A stretch of 32,637 nt of DNA, taken from a virus. The position numbers and the translations under genes were made by a program. How positions within the stretch are numbered: the first letter of the stretch is position 1; every line of letters begins with the position of its first letter. Positions 5,555 through 13,595 of this stretch are shown one piece after another. The notes below the pieces were generated by a model, which ran no database searches, had not been told where the DNA came from, and was given only the letters and a program-made list of their open reading frames with translations. The stretch covers positions 1-32,637 of the IMG/VR virus record IMGVR_UViG_3300017751_000102; one strand, given 5' to 3'.

Positions 5555-5827
5555 ATGACCGACGAACACCGCTTTGACAGGCTGGAAGAAAAGATTGACC
5601 GGCTGTCTGAGGCCGTCGTGTCTTTAGCAAGGATTGAGGAACGTATGATTACGCTCTTTAATCGTATGGACAAAAGTGACAAATCGGCAGATCGCTTGGA
5701 AGGGCGGGTAGGAAAACTCGAAGACATTTCTTCCGGCCGCGGCCACGTCATTCGTTTCTTTGAGCGTATTTTCTGGATCGTTTTAACCGCCTCAGTAGGG
5801 GCCGTATTTTGGATATTCCGCCCATGA
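5555..5827 (+). CDS. Coiled-coil plus C-terminal membrane-helix protein, XhlA/holin-like (90 aa)
   Basis: The first 60 residues are an amphipathic coiled coil (RFDRLEEKIDRLSEAVVSLA, EERMITLFNRMDK, RLEGRVGKLED). A single transmembrane helix follows at about 70-88 (RIFWIVLTASVGAVFWIF). This N-in coiled-coil plus C-terminal helix layout is that of XhlA-type haemolysin or holin-associated proteins in phage lysis cassettes. It is far from the lysozyme and spanins (24780-25952), so a lysis role is tentative. It starts immediately after the preceding stop and overlaps the small terminase start by ATGA. Confidence 0.6.
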   Translation: MTDEHRFDRLEEKIDRLSEAVVSLARIEERMITLFNRMDKSDKSADRLEGRVGKLEDISSGRGHVIRFFERIFWIVLTASVGAVFWIFRP

Positions 5828-6225
5828 CTAAAGAAACAAAAGAGTACACTGAAAAGCAACTGGCTTTTTTGGACGCGCTTTCTGGGCCTGCCCGAGGGAA
5901 TATACGCGAGGCGATGAACCTTGCGGGGTACTCTAGCCAGACCAAGCAGGCAGAAGTCGTAGGAAAACTACGCGAAGAAATTATGGAACGCGCCACAATG
6001 ATACTTGCAATGAACGCTCCTAAAGCGGCCTTTGGTATTATTGGTGTTCTAGACGATCCAAGCGCGATGGGTGCGCGTAATTCCGTGTCGGCTGCACGGG
6101 AAATCTTGGATCGCACGGGGATCGTGAAAAAAGAGCAAGTCGAAGTCAAGGGGCCAGAGGGGGGTATCTTTATCATGCCACCAAAACAGGTAACCAATGA
6201 CGAACCAGACGACAACTTGGCCTAA
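5824..6225 (+). CDS. terS: Terminase small subunit (133 aa)
   Basis: Recognises the packaging site on concatemeric DNA and loads the large terminase. The N-terminal segment EKQLAFLDALSGPARGNIRE followed by AMNLAGYSS is the helix-turn-helix typical of small terminases (about residues 9-38). A helical oligomerisation region follows (KLREEIMERATMILAMNAPK) and a conserved SAAREILDRTGIVKKEQVEVK end. Length fits the family. Its position directly before the ATPase gene supports the call. It starts by ATGA overlap with the gene upstream and overlaps TerL by 29 bases. An alternative TTG start at 5809 is rejected. Confidence 0.8.
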   Translation: MTKETKEYTEKQLAFLDALSGPARGNIREAMNLAGYSSQTKQAEVVGKLREEIMERATMILAMNAPKAAFGIIGVLDDPSAMGARNSVSAAREILDRTGIVKKEQVEVKGPEGGIFIMPPKQVTNDEPDDNLA

Positions 6226-8071
6226 CAAAAAACGAGTTAATCCTACTGCTAAAGTAGCCATAGGCTACATTCCTAGCACGGATGATCCGTTAATACTTGT
6301 CCCAGACCCAGATCAGGTAGTGTTTCTCGAAGAAGCGTTCACCTATCTGGATAGTGGTCATTCTCTGAGGAAAACTGCCGAATGGGTAGCCTCTAAGTTA
6401 GGTCGTAGCGTATCCCATCAGGCACTGTCGAATATATGGAAGAGCCACCGCAAAGGTTCTGACAAGACTGTGCGAGTCAAAGAACTCGAAAAAGCAAAGC
6501 GGAAACGCAAACCTAAGACAAAACAAGAAAAAGAAGAGGCCGCTCTTAGGACACAACTGGCGCAGGCCCGACGACGTTTAACTTTGACAGAGAAGAAAGT
6601 TAAGCAGCGCATTCAGGACGACGAAAATCCTGTATCTTTTTCTGACAGTCTAAACTTCGATGCACAACCGGAACAGGCTGAAGTTATATTTAAGCCAAAT
6701 GCGGGTCCGCAAACGGAGTTTTTAGCCGCGAGTGAGCGTGAAGTCCTATATGGTGGAAGCGCCGGCGGTGGAAAAACTATGGCCCTGATCGCAGACCCGA
6801 TGAGGTACTTTTCTAACGCTAATTTCAATGGGTTAATACTACGGCGTACCACCGACGAACTTCGTGAGATCATCTGGAAAACGCAGGAACTTTACCCAAA
6901 AGCATTTGCTGGGGCTAAGTGGCAAGAAAAGAAATCACAATGGGTGTTCCCAAGCGGTGCTAGGCTATGGCTTACCTACCTCGAACGCGACCAAGACGTG
7001 TTACGTTATCAGGGGCAAGCCTTCTCTTACATTGCCTTCGATGAGTTGACGCAACACCCCACAAGTTTCGCCCTAGATTATATGCGGAGTCGCTTGAGAA
7101 CCACGGATCCTACGCTTCCAACGTTCATTCGCGCGACGACAAATCCGGGTGGCCCAGGCCATCAATGGGTTCGGCGCATGTTTATTGAACCCGCTCCCGC
7201 TAACCAAGCATTCGCAGCAACTGACCTAGAAACAGGTCTTCCTATGGTATATCCAGAGGGTAGCCCAAAAGCAGGACAGCCTCTATTTCATCGTAGATTT
7301 ATTCCTGCCAGCCTGCATGATAACCCCTATTTAGCGAAAGACGGGCAGTACGAAGCGAACCTACTATCCCTACCAGAGATGCAACGCCGACAACTTCTTG
7401 AAGGTGATTGGTCAATCGCTGAAGGTGCAGCATTCTCTGAGTTTAGGGAAAAAGACCACGTCATAGAACCCTTTGATATACCCCCTGAGTGGAGGCGTTT
7501 TAGGAGTTGTGACTATGGGTACTCTAGTTACTCGGCTGTTCATTGGTTCGCTATTGACCCCGCGTATGAAACTTTGATATGCTATAGGGAGTTGTACTTA
7601 ACTAAGCACACTGGTAGAGACTTAGCAAAAGCGGTAATGCAAGCCGAAGTAGGTGACGATATAGCCTACGGAATATTAGATTCATCTTGTTGGCATAACC
7701 GAGGTCAGATAGGCCCATCTATTGCAGAAGAAATGGTTTCTATGGGTTGTCGATGGCGACCTTCCGATAGATCCGCAGGAGCGCGGGTGGCCGGAAAAAA
7801 TAGGCTACATGAAGTATTAAAAATAGATGAAGATAGTGGCAAGGCTGGTTTGGTATTTTTCAACAATTGCCGGCAGATAATCTCAGATCTACCCACAATT
7901 CCATCTGATCCCAAAGGTACGGACGACATCGATCCAAGATACCAAAGCGATCACACATACGACTCCGTTAGATACGCAGTAATGTCGCGGCCTCGCTCTA
8001 AATCAATCTTTGAGGAATTTGGAACAACTACACAAAGTTGGACACCCTCAGACTCAGTATTCGGATATTAA
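6197..8071 (+). CDS. terL: Terminase large subunit, ATPase-nuclease (624 aa)
   Basis: The DNA packaging motor. Walker A is GGSAGGGKT (186-194), Walker B YIAFDE (278-283), and the coupling motif is near RATTNPGG (312-319). The RNase H-like nuclease acidic residues are Asp439 (CDYGY), Asp495 (GILDSSCW) and Asp589 (HTYDSVRY). Unusually, about 160 residues precede the ATPase. Residues 41-87 (EEAFTYLDSGHSLRKTAEWV and following) look like the resolvase-type recombinase helix-turn-helix, followed by a very basic coiled coil (KAKRKRKPKTKQEKEEAALR). The start ATG 6197 has AGG 6 bases upstream and overlaps terS, so the extension is part of the gene as annotated. Confidence 0.95.
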   Translation: MTNQTTTWPNKKRVNPTAKVAIGYIPSTDDPLILVPDPDQVVFLEEAFTYLDSGHSLRKTAEWVASKLGRSVSHQALSNIWKSHRKGSDKTVRVKELEKAKRKRKPKTKQEKEEAALRTQLAQARRRLTLTEKKVKQRIQDDENPVSFSDSLNFDAQPEQAEVIFKPNAGPQTEFLAASEREVLYGGSAGGGKTMALIADPMRYFSNANFNGLILRRTTDELREIIWKTQELYPKAFAGAKWQEKKSQWVFPSGARLWLTYLERDQDVLRYQGQAFSYIAFDELTQHPTSFALDYMRSRLRTTDPTLPTFIRATTNPGGPGHQWVRRMFIEPAPANQAFAATDLETGLPMVYPEGSPKAGQPLFHRRFIPASLHDNPYLAKDGQYEANLLSLPEMQRRQLLEGDWSIAEGAAFSEFREKDHVIEPFDIPPEWRRFRSCDYGYSSYSAVHWFAIDPAYETLICYRELYLTKHTGRDLAKAVMQAEVGDDIAYGILDSSCWHNRGQIGPSIAEEMVSMGCRWRPSDRSAGARVAGKNRLHEVLKIDEDSGKAGLVFFNNCRQIISDLPTIPSDPKGTDDIDPRYQSDHTYDSVRYAVMSRPRSKSIFEEFGTTTQSWTPSDSVFGY

Positions 8072-8074
8072 TAC

Positions 8075-10168
8075 ATGGCCCTAGTACCTAGACCAGAAGA
8101 ACTAAATCTTGATTCCACGGACGATCCAATTCTGTACGCAGAAGAGGGAAGTAACGTAGACCAAGAAAACCGTGAACTGTCTGAGTTAGTATCTTGGGTA
8201 GAGAGCCGCTTTACGCGGTCTAAAACTGCTAGGTCAGAAGACGAAGACCGCTGGTTAATGAACTACCGCAACTATCGCGGTATATACGGACCCGAGGTGC
8301 AATTCACCGAAAAGGAAAAGTCTAAGGCTTTTGTTAAAATCACCAAGACTAAGGTTTTGGCAGCATATGCCCAAATGACTGACGTTTTGTTTGCTGGCGG
8401 GAAGTTTCCAATAGGTGTTGAGGCAACTACAATTCCTAACAGTGTTGCAGATGCTATCCACATTGCTGGCACCCCCAAGGAAGGCGCTCCGGAAAAGAAA
8501 CGCTCTACCACCGTATCTAGGAAAGAACTTCTTGGACCCTACCAAGCGGCCCTATCAGAGTATGCTGATGAGGTGAAAGAAGGCGTAGGCAAGAACCAAG
8601 GCGATATTACCTTTGAGCCTGCCAAATTGGCTGCGCAAAAAATGGAAAAGCGCATCCACGACCAACTAGAAGAGAGCGAAGCAAGTAAGCATCTACGCTC
8701 TATGGCTTTCGAGATGGCTCTTTTTGGAACGGGGATCATCAAGGGTCCGTTTGCGCACAACAAAGAGTATCCGCGGTGGAACGCAGAAGGTGAATACGAC
8801 CCTCTATTCGAGACTATAGCAAAAGTAGAGCATTGCTCCGTATGGGACTTCTACCCTGATCCGGAAGCCCGTTCTATGAGCGAAGCAGACTATGTCGTGC
8901 ATCGTCATCGCATGTCCCGCAGCCAACTGCGCGGCCTTAAACGCCGTCCAATGTTCCGAGAAGAGTCTATCGATATAGCAATTGAGTACGGACCAAACTA
9001 CCAAGAAGAATATTGGGAGAATGTACTGGAAGACAGTGCATCCCGTGGCGATACCGAGCGTTTTGAAGTGCTTGAATTCTGGGGATACATGGACCCTGAG
9101 ATTGCCGAAGAGGCCGGTCTAGATCTCCCTGAAAACTTGAGTGAAAATGGAGAGGTTCAAGTGAATGCTTGGATCTGTAATGGCCAAACCTTACGTCTTG
9201 TAATAAACCCCTTTGTTCCCGCCCGTATCCCGTATCACGCAGCGCCTTATGAGGCTAACCCGTATTCATTCTTTGGGGTTGGTATTGCAGAGAATATGCA
9301 CGATACCCAGTTGCTATGTAACGGGTTTATGAGGATGGCGGTGGACAATGCTGCCCTGTCCGGCAACCTGCTTATTGAAATTGATGAAACCAATTTGGTC
9401 CCAGGACAATCAATGGATGTGTACCCAGGAAAAGTGTTCCGGAGACAGGCGGGTGCCCCAGGACAGAGCATTTTTTCGACTAAGTTTCAGAACGTTAGCC
9501 AAGAATTGCTTATGATGTTTGATAAGTCGCGCCAACTTGCGGATGAAAGCACAGGTATGCCGTCTTACTCTCACGGACAGACCGGTATTATGTCTACGGG
9601 ACGTACCGCGTCAGGAATGAGTATGCTCATGGGGGCTGCGGCACAAAGTATTAAATCTGTTGTCAAAAATATTGACGATTACATGTTAGGCCCGCTCGGA
9701 AGATCCATGTTTGCCTTTAATATGCAATTCCGTTTCGACCCTGATACAAACGGCGACCTAGAGGTTGTTTCAAAGGGTACAGAAAGCCTGATGCGTAATG
9801 AAGTTCGCTCTCAGCGGCTCTTACAATTCATGCAGATGTCCGCCAATCCAGTTATGGCACCATTTGTAAAATTTGATTACATTCTCCGAGAGATCGCAAC
9901 GTCAATGGACCTTGACGAAGAAAAAATATTAAACGATCCGAGAGAAGCGGCGTTACAGGCTAAGATGATGGCACAGTTTGCCGCAGCAATGCCACAAGAG
10001 GCACCGCAGCCGGCCCCACAGGGGGGCGCACCAAATCCACAAGACCCGACGGGTAATGGTGGCGGTGTTATAGCGGCAGGAGCCGCCCCAGAACCTAGTG
10101 CAGCGGGTTTCTCGGGAGCGGGTGGGGGAGCAAACGGGGGTCAACCAGAGCAACCACCACAAGGCTAA
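8075..10168 (+). CDS. Portal protein (697 aa)
   Basis: Forms the dodecameric ring through which DNA enters and leaves the head. It follows TerL by 3 bases. The N-terminal part contains DEDRWLMNYRNYRGIYGP and TKTKVLAAYAQMTDVLFAGG, typical of large podovirus portals. A central region carries WDFYPDPEARSMSEADYVVH and later AENMHDTQLLCNGFMRMAVDN. Length is in the podoviral range of about 500-750. The last 60 residues are Pro/Gly/Gln-rich and probably disordered (QEAPQPAPQGGAPNP, then GGG runs). The ATG lies in TAATACATG, a junction repeated at the next gene. Confidence 0.88.
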   Translation: MALVPRPEELNLDSTDDPILYAEEGSNVDQENRELSELVSWVESRFTRSKTARSEDEDRWLMNYRNYRGIYGPEVQFTEKEKSKAFVKITKTKVLAAYAQMTDVLFAGGKFPIGVEATTIPNSVADAIHIAGTPKEGAPEKKRSTTVSRKELLGPYQAALSEYADEVKEGVGKNQGDITFEPAKLAAQKMEKRIHDQLEESEASKHLRSMAFEMALFGTGIIKGPFAHNKEYPRWNAEGEYDPLFETIAKVEHCSVWDFYPDPEARSMSEADYVVHRHRMSRSQLRGLKRRPMFREESIDIAIEYGPNYQEEYWENVLEDSASRGDTERFEVLEFWGYMDPEIAEEAGLDLPENLSENGEVQVNAWICNGQTLRLVINPFVPARIPYHAAPYEANPYSFFGVGIAENMHDTQLLCNGFMRMAVDNAALSGNLLIEIDETNLVPGQSMDVYPGKVFRRQAGAPGQSIFSTKFQNVSQELLMMFDKSRQLADESTGMPSYSHGQTGIMSTGRTASGMSMLMGAAAQSIKSVVKNIDDYMLGPLGRSMFAFNMQFRFDPDTNGDLEVVSKGTESLMRNEVRSQRLLQFMQMSANPVMAPFVKFDYILREIATSMDLDEEKILNDPREAALQAKMMAQFAAAMPQEAPQPAPQGGAPNPQDPTGNGGGVIAAGAAPEPSAAGFSGAGGGANGGQPEQPPQG

Positions 10169-10171
10169 TAC

Positions 10172-10399
10172 ATGTTAAAATCACAGGCCCGTAAGGCGCT
10201 AATTTTCGTAAATAGTACGGAAGTATATTCGTCTTTTCTGGGAGTAGTATCAGATAAGATAGAAGACCACCGCAATAATCTAGAAAAGACGAAAGATGCG
10301 GGGCGTATTAGTGAGATACAAGGTGCAATTTCTGAATTGCGCAGGCTACTACACCTCAGAGAAGAAGTTATTGAGGGGTCCGAAAATGGCTCAGAGTAA
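10172..10399 (+). CDS. Small helical protein next to portal (75 aa)
   Basis: Starts 3 bases after the portal stop in the same TAATACATG context. The sequence is helical with coiled-coil character (SDKIEDHRNNLEKTKDAGRI, then EIQGAISELRRLLHLREEVI). Small proteins of this type are found between portal and scaffold genes in marine phages and may be minor virion or assembly factors. No domain recognised. It overlaps the oxygenase gene by 14 bases. Confidence 0.65.
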   Translation: MLKSQARKALIFVNSTEVYSSFLGVVSDKIEDHRNNLEKTKDAGRISEIQGAISELRRLLHLREEVIEGSENGSE

Positions 10400-11075
10400 C
10401 CTCTTACACTTCATGCCTCTGTCTGTTTATTCCGCAAAAGCCGGTTTATCGGAAACTGAGCGAGAACAGATTGTAGAAAGCATTGATGCTTCTGTGTCGT
10501 CCAAGGATGAAACTAACGAGACTAGCACTTGGACAGGCGACGTGCATGGTTTCCATGAGTTGCATAATCACCCCGTATACCAGCGCCTGTTTGGTCTTAT
10601 TGGGGACCATGTTCGTAGATACATAGATCAACTTAATATCAACACTCAGACGTTCGATTACTACTACACTAGATCCTGGGCATCCCGACAGACTAAGGGA
10701 CGACAGATTGATTATCACCGCCACGAACAATCACACTTTAGCGTGGTGTATTACCCAAAAGTCCCAACTAACTCAGGGGCGTTTTGCTTGGCTACGGATA
10801 ATCATCAAAACGAAATTGTAGAGGGTATGTTTAGGCATGAGTACTACGATAAAGGGATTATTAAAACGGGTGCCTCGCACACAATGGCAGAGATACCTCT
10901 TGATGTGACCGACGACGATTTACTCATATTCCCATCTAAAACAGCCCATAGAACCGGCGTTAGCGATACTGACAAGCCTCGCTATTCTATTGCCAGCGAC
11001 CTGTTGTGCGTACTCCGAGACGCAGACAGTTTCGAGATTGGCCTACCCCCAATACATACATGGAAAAAAGCCTAA
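10386..11075 (+). CDS. 2-oxoglutarate/Fe(II)-dependent oxygenase (229 aa)
   Basis: ATG 10386 has GAGGGG 7 bases upstream; a TTG at 10296 is rejected as it overlaps too far. The double-stranded beta-helix signature is visible: IDYHRHEQSHFSVVYYP (His111, His113), a SGAFCLATDN turn, then LLIFPSKTAHRTGV (His188) and KPRYSIASDLL (Arg199). This is the order of the small phage and bacterial oxygenase family with HxH...LIFPSxxxH...R. Substrate unknown. Its place between portal and a virion hydrolase suggests modification of a virion or host protein. It is the second such enzyme here and not similar in detail to the hydroxylase at 3719. Confidence 0.8.
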   Translation: MAQSNLLHFMPLSVYSAKAGLSETEREQIVESIDASVSSKDETNETSTWTGDVHGFHELHNHPVYQRLFGLIGDHVRRYIDQLNINTQTFDYYYTRSWASRQTKGRQIDYHRHEQSHFSVVYYPKVPTNSGAFCLATDNHQNEIVEGMFRHEYYDKGIIKTGASHTMAEIPLDVTDDDLLIFPSKTAHRTGVSDTDKPRYSIASDLLCVLRDADSFEIGLPPIHTWKKA

Positions 11076-11076
11076 C

Positions 11077-12447
11077 ATGGATACTTCACCGCGACCAAAA
11101 GCGAGACCCAAGACAGTAATATCTGGAAAAGATCTTGAGCGCATTGAGCGAGTAGTTTGGGGTGAAGCGAATACAGAGGGGACCGCAGGCCGTGACGCTG
11201 TTAGAGGCGTTATACTTAATCGTCTAGCCTCAGATCGTTTTGGCAATACAATCCAAGAAGTACTGAACGATGAATTTGAGCCGGTGCAGAAGTACGCAAG
11301 CGCAGACAAAATTCCAGTTCCAGAGGACGATCTCCAAAGGGGACTAAACGAGTTTGCCGACTACATACAATTGGGCGAAGATCCTACGGACGGCCGTACC
11401 TTTTTTCAAAACTCTAAGATTACCAAATCCCGTGGCACACAGTTTTCTGGCCCAGACCCAAAAGTTATTGGGAAGCATACTTTTTACCGCGGGTACGGGG
11501 ACCAAGAGCCGGTATATGACACGGACTTTTCCCACAACATTAGCATTGACTACAGCGTGGATAATGACAAGGAGCCTTACGAAGTGGCACAATTTTCAGC
11601 CGGTGGCGCACTTTCGAAGTTGCGCAGTAAAGAAGAAAAAAAAGAGGCGGCAACCGCCCAAAAAATGTCTGTAGAAGAAACCCGTAAAGTTGCGGGTGAC
11701 CGAGATTTTGATGCGGCAAAAGTTACGGCAACTCGTCGTGATTTGTACGACGAAACAAATGAAATTATTAGTACCCCCCAAGAGCGAAAGCGAATTGATT
11801 CAGCGCGTACTAGCCGTCTTCCTGAAATGGATGATCAAGAAAATCCTAAAACTGCAAAATTGCCCGACACCGAAGAGGTTAAAGGCAACGGCCTAGATCT
11901 TCTCAGCATGAGCCACGGTGGGATGGCATCCGCAGGCATGATGGCTCCATCTGGGGTGATTGGTTACGACCCTGTTTCAGGTAACCCTATTCCCGTTGGT
12001 TCTACCGCGCAGAATGTACGGGACGATATACCGGCGGCTCTATCTGAAGGGGAGTTTGTTCTGCCCGCAGATGTCGTCACATGGCATGGCCTCAAGCACA
12101 TTATGGGCATGTATAACGAGGCCCGAGTTGGTCTAATGGCAATGGCCTCTGTAGGCCAAATAAAAGGAGTACAAGATGAAAACGGACCTGATGATGGAAC
12201 AGTATGCGGATGTGGTAAAACAGACTGCGAATATTGTTCTGGAATGGACAAAGACGACTATGGAAGCGCAGACGAAGATCGCGGAGACGGTCAAGACGTT
12301 GACGAACCTACCGTCGAAGTAGTCGAAGAAGAATATCCTCTTTCGGCAGAGGATTCAGAAGGTGTTGAGGCATACCCAACCGAAGAGAGCGGTCAATACA
12401 CAGTCGGGGATGAACAGGTTTTACTGATTTTCCAAAACCCTAAGTAG
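11077..12447 (+). CDS. SleB-type cell wall hydrolase fused to a virion domain (456 aa)
   Basis: Residues 16-140 match the Hydrolase_2/SleB family: IERVVWGEANTEG with catalytic Glu30, a GVILNRL helix, then FFQNSKIT and IGKHTFYRGY. These enzymes cleave peptidoglycan glycan strands. A linker of about 130 residues follows. Residues 278-365 form a second conserved phage domain (SHGGMA, YDPVSGNPIPVGS, then DDIPAALSEGEFVLPADVV and TWHG), recurrent in marine phage structural proteins. A Cys cluster CGCGKTDCEYC (377-387) and a very acidic tail end the protein. Lying in the head module, it is likely a virion-associated lysin that opens the wall at infection, not the late endolysin. Confidence 0.8.
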   Translation: MDTSPRPKARPKTVISGKDLERIERVVWGEANTEGTAGRDAVRGVILNRLASDRFGNTIQEVLNDEFEPVQKYASADKIPVPEDDLQRGLNEFADYIQLGEDPTDGRTFFQNSKITKSRGTQFSGPDPKVIGKHTFYRGYGDQEPVYDTDFSHNISIDYSVDNDKEPYEVAQFSAGGALSKLRSKEEKKEAATAQKMSVEETRKVAGDRDFDAAKVTATRRDLYDETNEIISTPQERKRIDSARTSRLPEMDDQENPKTAKLPDTEEVKGNGLDLLSMSHGGMASAGMMAPSGVIGYDPVSGNPIPVGSTAQNVRDDIPAALSEGEFVLPADVVTWHGLKHIMGMYNEARVGLMAMASVGQIKGVQDENGPDDGTVCGCGKTDCEYCSGMDKDDYGSADEDRGDGQDVDEPTVEVVEEEYPLSAEDSEGVEAYPTEESGQYTVGDEQVLLIFQNPK

Positions 12448-12450
12448 GGA

Positions 12451-12485
12451 GTTTTTGGGCCACCCTGCGCGGCCCCCGAAAACAT
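12451..12485 (+). promoter_or_regulatory. Hairpin before the scaffold gene
   Basis: GTTTTTGGGCC (12451-12461) can pair with GGCCC-ccg-AAAAC (12471-12483) around a 9-base loop with a 3-base bulge. It could attenuate or process the transcript between the hydrolase and scaffold genes. No T-run follows on the + strand, so it is not a simple terminator in that direction. Confidence 0.35.
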
Positions 12486-12500
12486 ATGAGAACACTTAAA

Positions 12501-13271
12501 ATGGCTAAATATAGTAGCAACCAAACGGAAAGTCTTGAGCAAGAACTAAATCAAACTCAAGGACAGGCTCCGCAAATCCCCGTGGCAAATGACACTGAAG
12601 AGACTTCCTTTAAAAAACGATACGGAGATCTTCGCCGGCATATGCAAGGCCTTCAGTCTCAGAAAGACGAAGAGATTGATCGCCTAAAGGATCAACTAGA
12701 ATCCGCTACCAAACAACAAATCCGCTTCCCAAAAACAGACGCGGAGATTGATGAATGGAGTAATCGATACCCCGAAGTCAGTAAAATTATTGATACAATT
12801 GCCCGTAAGCGCGCCAATGAGGCGCTCGAAATAGGTGAAAAGAAGATCCAGAAATTGGAGAAACTTGAGTATCAAATTCATAGGGAAAAAGCCGAAAACG
12901 AACTAAAGGGCATGCACCCAGACTTTGATCGTATTCGTTCATCAAAAGAGTTTCACGATTGGGTGTCTGAGCAACCTTCTTGGGTTCAGGACGCCTTATA
13001 CAAAAATAGTACAGATGCCCGCGCGGCTTCCCGTGCGATCGATCTCTTTAAGCAAGACAAAGGGATAACGACTAAGAAGGCATCCCCTACTTCCGCTGCA
13101 CAATCTGTAGGAAGAACTTCTACTTCCGCACCTAGCGGGGGACGTGCAAAATTCTCAGAGAGCGTTGTGTCTAATATGACAGACGCGGAATATGAGAAAA
13201 ACGAAGATGCAATTATGGACGCAATGCGTAAAGGCCAGTTCACATATGATCTGTCCGGCGCAGCACGATAA
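12501..13271 (+). CDS. Head scaffolding protein (256 aa)
   Basis: Guides procapsid assembly and is then removed. It sits directly before the capsid gene. The sequence is Gln/Glu/Lys-rich and helical (QDEE-type coiled coils: SQKDEEIDRLKDQLESATK, EKKIQKLEKLEYQIHREKAE) with a central EWSNRYPEVSKII module. The C-terminal FSESVVSNMTDAEYEKNEDA followed by IMDAMRKGQFTYDLSG is characteristic of podoviral scaffolds. Start is uncertain: ATG 12486 is in frame 15 bases earlier, and neither start has a clear ribosome site. MAKYSSNQ is the more natural N-terminus. Confidence 0.8.
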   Translation: MAKYSSNQTESLEQELNQTQGQAPQIPVANDTEETSFKKRYGDLRRHMQGLQSQKDEEIDRLKDQLESATKQQIRFPKTDAEIDEWSNRYPEVSKIIDTIARKRANEALEIGEKKIQKLEKLEYQIHREKAENELKGMHPDFDRIRSSKEFHDWVSEQPSWVQDALYKNSTDARAASRAIDLFKQDKGITTKKASPTSAAQSVGRTSTSAPSGGRAKFSESVVSNMTDAEYEKNEDAIMDAMRKGQFTYDLSGAAR

Positions 13272-13281
13272 TTGCCTATTG

Positions 13282-13342
13282 TAGAAACCATTAGTTGCGT
13301 GTTATAATTACTCCTATAGTACCTATTTTCTAATGGTTTCTA
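13282..13342. promoter_or_regulatory. Extended -10 promoter inside a 13-bp perfect inverted repeat
   Basis: TGTTATAAT (13300-13308) is a perfect extended -10 element, identical to that at 4440. It is bracketed by TAGAAACCATTAG (13282-13294) and its exact reverse complement (13330-13342), 35 bases apart. Read-through RNA would fold this into a 13-bp stem. RNA initiated near 13315 would contain only the right arm. The promoter serves the major capsid gene at 13596. Confidence 0.65.
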
Positions 13343-13595
13343 TGGTCCTCTGGACCTTGAGATGTTGAGGCCGCATTAGCCTACCCCCAACAATCTTACT
13401 CACCCCACAGAAGATTTGACAATAAGTTTACCAGAGTCAATCGGCCCTGTGACTACACATGAAAAATGGGCGTATCCTATTTTACTGAGTGTCATAGCAC
13501 CCCTTTGAACTACTGCCCTTAATTCGTCGCCTTCTGGTTTTAGCAAAACCGCAATTCCTGCGGTCCTTGTCAACGCCATTGAAGGAGAACTTAAT
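13343..13595 (+). other. Long structured leader of the capsid gene, no gene seen
   Basis: A 324-bp gap separates scaffold and capsid genes in an otherwise packed genome, and no open frame in it has a ribosome site. It carries perfect small hairpins: GGTCC-TCT-GGACC (13344-13356), AGGC/GCCT (13368-13382), GGTTTT-AGC-AAAACC (13536-13550) and CCGCA-ATTCC-TGCGG (13549-13563, sharing two bases with the previous one). A strong AAGGAG (13582-13587) ends it, 8 bases before the ATG. The leader may stabilise or regulate the most abundant late mRNA, or encode an RNA. Confidence 0.5.

Noticed and set aside
13416-13421. TTGACA as a second promoter in the capsid leader
   Set aside because: No acceptable -10 box lies 16-18 bases downstream.
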